Positions 5,018-8,734 of a DNA stretch of 8,734 nucleotides are shown one piece after another. This DNA comes from Oscillospiraceae bacterium. Its GTDB lineage: Bacteria; Bacillota; Clostridia; Oscillospirales; Ruminococcaceae. The DNA lies in NCBI GenBank assembly GCA_019423445.1, contig JAHZBJ010000086.1:1-8734 (forward strand), read 5' to 3'. Numbering within the stretch: the stretch's first letter is position 1; each line of letters opens with the position of its first letter. The notes under the pieces are model-generated. The model was not told the DNA's origin, did not search any database, and worked only from the letters and a program-made list of their open reading frames with translations. Made by a program: the position numbers and the translations under genes.

Positions 5018-7327
5018 ATGAGTCAATCCACCGAGATCACAGGCCTGAAGGGAAGGGAACGGCTGGCGGCGGCTCTCCGGGAGCGAAGCTACCCTGTCCT
5101 CTGCCTGTACTGGGGGGGCCTTGGGCTGGTCCTGGCCCTGGCCAGGATCCTGGGGGGGAACGCCCCCTTCGGGGTGGCCCTGGCAGCGGCCGCGCCCTTT
5201 TCCCTGGTGCTTCCGGCGGCAGTAGGGGGCACAGCGGGATACCTTCTGGCAGGGGGGATGGAGACAGGCTTCCCATTTGTGGGGGCGCTGCTTTTGGTGG
5301 CGATGGTGCGCTGGGTGGCCGGCCCAAGGTGGGAGAAACACCGGGCCTGGATGGGTCCTCTTCTGGCGGGGAGTGCGGTATTTGCCACAGGGGTGATTCC
5401 CCTCCTGTACAGCAGCCCCCTGGTGTATGATGTGGTGATGTGGGCCACCCAGGTGGTGATGGGGGCGGCTTCCGCCTCCTTCCTGGAGCGGGGAACCCAG
5501 GCTTTGAGCCGGCGCAGGGCCCCTGAGGACCGGCTGGAAGCCACTGCCCTGGCAGTGGTAGGGGCCCTTGTTCTTATGGGTCTGGATACCGTGAACCTGG
5601 GGGGCGTCACCCTGGGACGGGCCGCAGGAGTGCTGGCGGTGCTCTGGGCGGCCCGGATGGGCGGAGAGGCGTTGTCCTCTGTCACGGGGCTGGTGTGTGG
5701 TCTGGCCATGGGCTTCGGCGGGGGGGAGTTCTCCCTTGCCATCACCGCGTATGGCCTGGGAGGCCTCCTGGCCGGGATATTTTCCGCTTTCGGGCGCACC
5801 GGCAGCACTCTGGCCTTTCTCTGCACCTATGGGGCGATCAGCGCCATGACGGCAGGGAGCCCCTCCGGCTTTGTGGAAGTGGCTCTGGGGTCCATCCTTT
5901 TCCTTATGACGCCGGTGCAGTGGTTCCGGGTGGGGGCGGCTATGCTTCGGCCTTCCGCCGCCGATGAGGAGGCGGTGAAGCTGGTGGTGGAAGAACGCCT
6001 CTGCTCCGCGGCTGCCGCCCTCCGGGATGTTTCCCAGACCACCAGGGATGTGGCCAGGCGGCTGGGGGAACTGGCGGGAGGCGAGCTCACCGAGGTCTAC
6101 GACAAGGCCGCCGAGCAGGTGTGCCGGGGCTGTTCCAGCCGGCTGGCCTGCTGGGGCGGAGGCTACAATGACACGGTGGGAGCACTCTCCTGGGCCATGG
6201 GACAGCTTCGCCGGGGGGACAGCCTTACGGCGGAGGGCCTGGGGGAAAAGCTGGAGCGGTGCCAGCACCTGGAACAGATGGCGGGATATCTTACCGCCCA
6301 GTACCGCCTGTGGCTGGGCCGGGAGGAAAACCGTCTGCGCTCCGCCCGGATGCGCTCGGTGGTCACGGACCAGTTTGACGGCTTGGCCCTGGCCCTGGAC
6401 GGGGTTGGAGAGGCCATCGCCCAGGTGGGGGCAGGGGACCGGGTCCTGGGGGCTAAGGTGAAGGAGCTGTTTCTGGACGCCCGCCTGGAGCCACAGAACG
6501 CCGTCTGCTGGAAAAACCGCCAGGGCCGCACCATCATCAAGGTGACGGTGCCCCGGTACAAGATGACCCGGGCCATTCCCGCCGAGCTGATGACCGAGCT
6601 TGCCGCCCTTACCGACCTGCGGTTTGGCTACCCGGTCCTTACCGACGGCCGACAGTGGGCCCAGTACACCTTCTATGAACGGGCACCCTACGCTGCAGAG
6701 TATGGATCCTGCCAGATCATCTGCGGGAAAAACAAATTCTGCGGGGACAGCTACCGGCTCTTGACTCTGGGGGCCGGGGCGGCCCACATGATTCTCTCCG
6801 ACGGTATGGGCAGCGGCGGCGGCGCAGCGGTGGACTCCACTATGGCGGCAGCCCTGATTGCCCGGCTGCTGGAGGCGGGGATGAGCTACCAGAGCGCCCT
6901 CCATATGGTGAATTCCGCCCTGTCGGTGAAGTCCGGGGAGGAAAGCCTGGCCACAGTGGACGGCGCCCGGATTGACCTTTATACCGGCCATGTGGAACTG
7001 TACAAAGCTGGGGCGGCTCCCACGGTGGTGCTTCGGGACGGCCGGGGACTGGAGATCGATTCCGACTCCCTTCCCGCGGGGATCCTTAGCGGGGTGAGCT
7101 TTGAGAAAAGCGACCTGACTCTGGGGGTAGGGGATATGGTGATCCTTCTCTCCGACGGGGCCACCACCCAGGGCAGCGGCTGGATCGCCCGGATGGCGGA
7201 GGAGGAAAAGCCCGGGGATCTCAACGAGTTCTGCAAAAAGATCGCATCCACCGCACGGCTTCGCCGTGCCGACGGCCGGGAGGACGACATCACCGTCCTT
7301 TGCTGCCGCCTGGTGAACGCCGGCTAG
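5018..7327 (+). CDS. spoIIE: Stage II sporulation protein E, membrane PP2C-type phosphatase
   Basis: SpoIIE dephosphorylates the anti-anti-sigma factor SpoIIAA-P in the forespore, releasing sigma-F from SpoIIAB. It also associates with FtsZ at the polar septum. The 769-residue protein is slightly shorter than the Bacillus form (about 827). Residues about 25-305 form a run of about ten hydrophobic membrane segments. A cytoplasmic middle region follows, with the conserved CRGC...C cluster (C369, C372, C378). The C-terminal PP2C/SpoIIE domain (about 560-765) shows metal-binding aspartates in SDGMGSG (D595), LLSDGATTQ (D713) and GREDDITV (D756, D757). All key residues seem present, so it should be active. 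It stands alone after a divergent spacer and is followed by a lipoprotein gene, not by tilS, hpt and ftsH as in Bacillus. Expression is expected at sporulation onset; candidate Spo0A- and sigma-H-type promoters lie upstream. Confidence 0.95.
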   Translation: MSQSTEITGLKGRERLAAALRERSYPVLCLYWGGLGLVLALARILGGNAPFGVALAAAAPFSLVLPAAVGGTAGYLLAGGMETGFPFVGALLLVAMVRWVAGPRWEKHRAWMGPLLAGSAVFATGVIPLLYSSPLVYDVVMWATQVVMGAASASFLERGTQALSRRRAPEDRLEATALAVVGALVLMGLDTVNLGGVTLGRAAGVLAVLWAARMGGEALSSVTGLVCGLAMGFGGGEFSLAITAYGLGGLLAGIFSAFGRTGSTLAFLCTYGAISAMTAGSPSGFVEVALGSILFLMTPVQWFRVGAAMLRPSAADEEAVKLVVEERLCSAAAALRDVSQTTRDVARRLGELAGGELTEVYDKAAEQVCRGCSSRLACWGGGYNDTVGALSWAMGQLRRGDSLTAEGLGEKLERCQHLEQMAGYLTAQYRLWLGREENRLRSARMRSVVTDQFDGLALALDGVGEAIAQVGAGDRVLGAKVKELFLDARLEPQNAVCWKNRQGRTIIKVTVPRYKMTRAIPAELMTELAALTDLRFGYPVLTDGRQWAQYTFYERAPYAAEYGSCQIICGKNKFCGDSYRLLTLGAGAAHMILSDGMGSGGGAAVDSTMAAALIARLLEAGMSYQSALHMVNSALSVKSGEESLATVDGARIDLYTGHVELYKAGAAPTVVLRDGRGLEIDSDSLPAGILSGVSFEKSDLTLGVGDMVILLSDGATTQGSGWIARMAEEEKPGDLNEFCKKIASTARLRRADGREDDITVLCCRLVNAG

Positions 7328-7390
7328 GTTGTAAAGCGGAGCTGGTGAGGAAGTGTTTAAAAGACTTTTCTTCTGAATAATAGAAATAAA

Positions 7391-7447
7391 TCTCCTTTCC
7401 CGGCGTTTTATCAATAGAAGGTGGCGGTTCACCGCCGGGAAAGGAGA
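7391..7447 (+). promoter_or_regulatory. Long leader hairpin sequestering the lipoprotein ribosome binding site
   Basis: A perfect 15-bp inverted repeat has arms TCTCCTTTCCCGGCG (7391-7405) and CGCCGGGAAAGGAGA (7433-7447), separated by 27 nt. The 3' arm contains the complete Shine-Dalgarno AAAGGAG (7440-7446) of the gene starting at 7455, so the folded RNA would block translation. A smaller competing hairpin, GGCGG (7423-7427) with CCGCC (7432-7436), uses part of the same 3' arm and would partly disrupt the long stem. No U-run follows on the plus strand, so this is not an ordinary spoIIE terminator. It could be a translational switch, thermosensor or antisense-controlled leader. It matches no riboswitch family that I can name. 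Confidence 0.6.
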
Positions 7448-7454
7448 AAATGAT

Positions 7455-8648
7455 ATGAAGCGATATCGTATTTTGGCGGCTGCAGCCGCCCTGTTGTTGA
7501 CCCTGGCCGGGTGCGCCGGGAAGGAGGAGGGGAATCCCATCCCCTCCCAAAGCGGGACTCCGGAAGCATCTCAAAGCGTCCCCCAGTCCCCGGACTCCAC
7601 CCAGGGAGGAAGCGCCGCTTCGGGAGAGACGGTGGAAGGCACCCCCGAAGAGAACGCTCAATACGGAAAGCTTTATCTGGAACCCGTGATGGCGGGAGTA
7701 CTTTTGCAGCGAAATTTCGCCTCCGGGGAGATGGACGCCCTAGCGGGGACCCCACTCCTTTATGCCTTTGAGGACCTCACCGGCCTGGAGCAGATGGAGA
7801 AATACTGGGCGGAGTACGACGGGGATTTCCCCCAGGAGGTGGTAGAAGACTGCCTCACCGCTTATTTTGATGTAACTTCGGAGGAGCTTCGGGAAAACCT
7901 CCTGGCGGACTGTTACCAGCCGGAGGAGGAGATATACCGCTATCTGGGAGGCCGTGGCGGCGGCCCTGTGGGAATCCGGGTGGACGCCAGCCGCCGCACT
8001 GGGGATCTTCTGGAACTGGACTACGCCATCCTCACCGCCGGGATGGAGGGAAACCCTGACGATATGACGCCCTCTGTCACAGGCACCGCCGTTATCAGGA
8101 TTGAGGAGGAGGGTTCCTGGAAGTATCTCTCCAACCGGTGTGCCCCGGTAGAAGAGCCTGAGAATCCGGATGGCTCCCAAAGCGCATCCGGAACAGGGGA
8201 GTCTGAGGATTTGCAGGAGCTGGCGGCCCGGGCGGCCAGCGGGGGGATTGCCGGCGAGGATAGCCTCTCCTATGAGAACGCCGTCCTGGGACTCTCCATC
8301 CAGCTCCCCCAGGGGAGCCCCACCGCCACCTTCTCCGCCGTGGAATTTACCCCTGTAGAGGACCCGGGGGTGTATCTCACCGTTTATTTTGAAGATTCCC
8401 CGGCTCTGGCAGCCATTCAGGCGATGACCCATGATGACTATGAAGCCCGCCGGGCCAAGGAGGAAGCCGGGGGAGCCCCTCAGGGCGGAACCCTGGCGGG
8501 GGAGAACAGCCAGTGGGTTTTCGTCATAAGCTATGCCCGCTCCAACCCAAATCTCCAGCCGGAGGAGACTCCAGGCTATGAGGAATTCATGGCTTGGCTG
8601 GAGGATACCATCCCCGGTTGTCTCACCATCCGGGAGCCCGCCGTCTGA
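7455..8648 (+). CDS. Predicted lipoprotein of unknown function
   Basis: I do not recognise this 397-residue protein. It starts with a clear lipoprotein signal peptide: MKRYR, a hydrophobic core, then lipobox LAGC with Cys20, so it should be tethered outside the membrane. A Ser/Gln/Pro/Gly-rich spacer (about 22-68) precedes a first probable folded region (about 70-230) that ends in SWKYLSNR. An acidic, Ser/Gly-rich linker (about 231-255) leads to a second region (about 270-397) with alternating beta-like segments such as VYLTVYF and WVFVISYA. No catalytic motif is apparent. AAAGGAG (7440-7446) lies 8 nt before the ATG but within a long hairpin. No convincing promoter is visible in the 127-bp gap after spoIIE, so it may be read from the spoIIE promoter, which would suggest a sporulation-linked role; this is inference. 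Codon use resembles its neighbours. Confidence 0.8.
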   Translation: MKRYRILAAAAALLLTLAGCAGKEEGNPIPSQSGTPEASQSVPQSPDSTQGGSAASGETVEGTPEENAQYGKLYLEPVMAGVLLQRNFASGEMDALAGTPLLYAFEDLTGLEQMEKYWAEYDGDFPQEVVEDCLTAYFDVTSEELRENLLADCYQPEEEIYRYLGGRGGGPVGIRVDASRRTGDLLELDYAILTAGMEGNPDDMTPSVTGTAVIRIEEEGSWKYLSNRCAPVEEPENPDGSQSASGTGESEDLQELAARAASGGIAGEDSLSYENAVLGLSIQLPQGSPTATFSAVEFTPVEDPGVYLTVYFEDSPALAAIQAMTHDDYEARRAKEEAGGAPQGGTLAGENSQWVFVISYARSNPNLQPEETPGYEEFMAWLEDTIPGCLTIREPAV

Positions 8649-8664
8649 CTGAAAGAAAAACCAT

Positions 8665-8690
8665 AAAAAAAGAGAGCCATTCCGCTACTC
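8665..8690 (-). terminator. Possible terminator of a convergent gene beyond the right edge
   Basis: On the minus strand a short stem GAG-(t)-AGC/GCTCTC, with one bulged base and a 6-nt loop (arms 8684-8690 and 8672-8677), is followed by seven T residues (8671-8665). This is the layout of a weak intrinsic terminator for a leftward gene outside the window. The remaining bases 8691-8734 show no gene, tRNA or named RNA that I can identify. Confidence 0.3.
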
Positions 8691-8734
8691 CTGATAGGGG
8701 TATCTCGAAGCATGTCCTCGGATTAGGCAGGCAG

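Noticed and set aside
7391..7447. Intrinsic terminator of spoIIE
   Set aside because: The stem is strong but no U-run follows on the plus strand; the 3' arm is the ribosome binding site of the next gene.
5009..7540. Long open frame on the minus strand across all of spoIIE
   Set aside because: It is opposite a clear SpoIIE with intact motifs. The translation is low-complexity, rich in Gly, Pro, His and Gln, has no recognisable domain or ribosome binding site, and is the usual result of GC-rich codon bias.
8670..8734. tRNA or small RNA gene at the right edge
   Set aside because: A TTCGAGA-like stretch on the minus strand hinted at a T-loop, but the flanking bases do not pair into a T-arm and no acceptor stem is present.

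Overview
The window looks like a chromosomal segment of a spore-forming, GC-rich, Gram-positive anaerobe of the class Clostridia, possibly near the Oscillospiraceae (Flavonifractor/Intestinimonas-like). This rests on a recognisable SpoIIE, strong AGGAGG-type ribosome binding sites, consensus sigma-A promoters, Sec/SPII lipoproteins and GC-rich codon use. The lineage is inference; no marker gene was compared.

Four genes on the left run on the minus strand and two on the right run on the plus strand, diverging from a 311-bp spacer (4707-5017). In minus-strand order they are gltX (glutamyl-tRNA synthetase), its terminator, a fold-type I PLP aminotransferase tightly followed by trpS (tryptophanyl-tRNA synthetase), the trpS terminator, and a lipoprotein with an FMN_bind domain that leaves the window at its left edge. 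The flavin lipoprotein has its own near-consensus promoter. On the plus strand lie spoIIE, the membrane phosphatase that activates sigma-F, and a two-part lipoprotein of unknown function.

The genes serve three roles: translation (two tRNA synthetases, with an amino-acid transaminase co-transcribed with one of them), sporulation (spoIIE), and the cell surface (two lipoproteins, one probably a covalently flavinylated redox carrier). Codon use is uniform, and I see no mobile element, CRISPR array, tRNA or rRNA.

I do not see a clearly new multi-gene system. The most notable signals are regulatory. One is a perfect 15-bp inverted repeat whose 3' arm contains the Shine-Dalgarno of the lipoprotein after spoIIE. 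Another is a candidate spoIIE promoter with the unusual 21-bp spacer known from Spo0A-activated sigma-A promoters. A third is a small palindrome at the predicted gltX transcription start. Three open frames (gltX, the aminotransferase and spoIIE) extend upstream of the starts that I favour.
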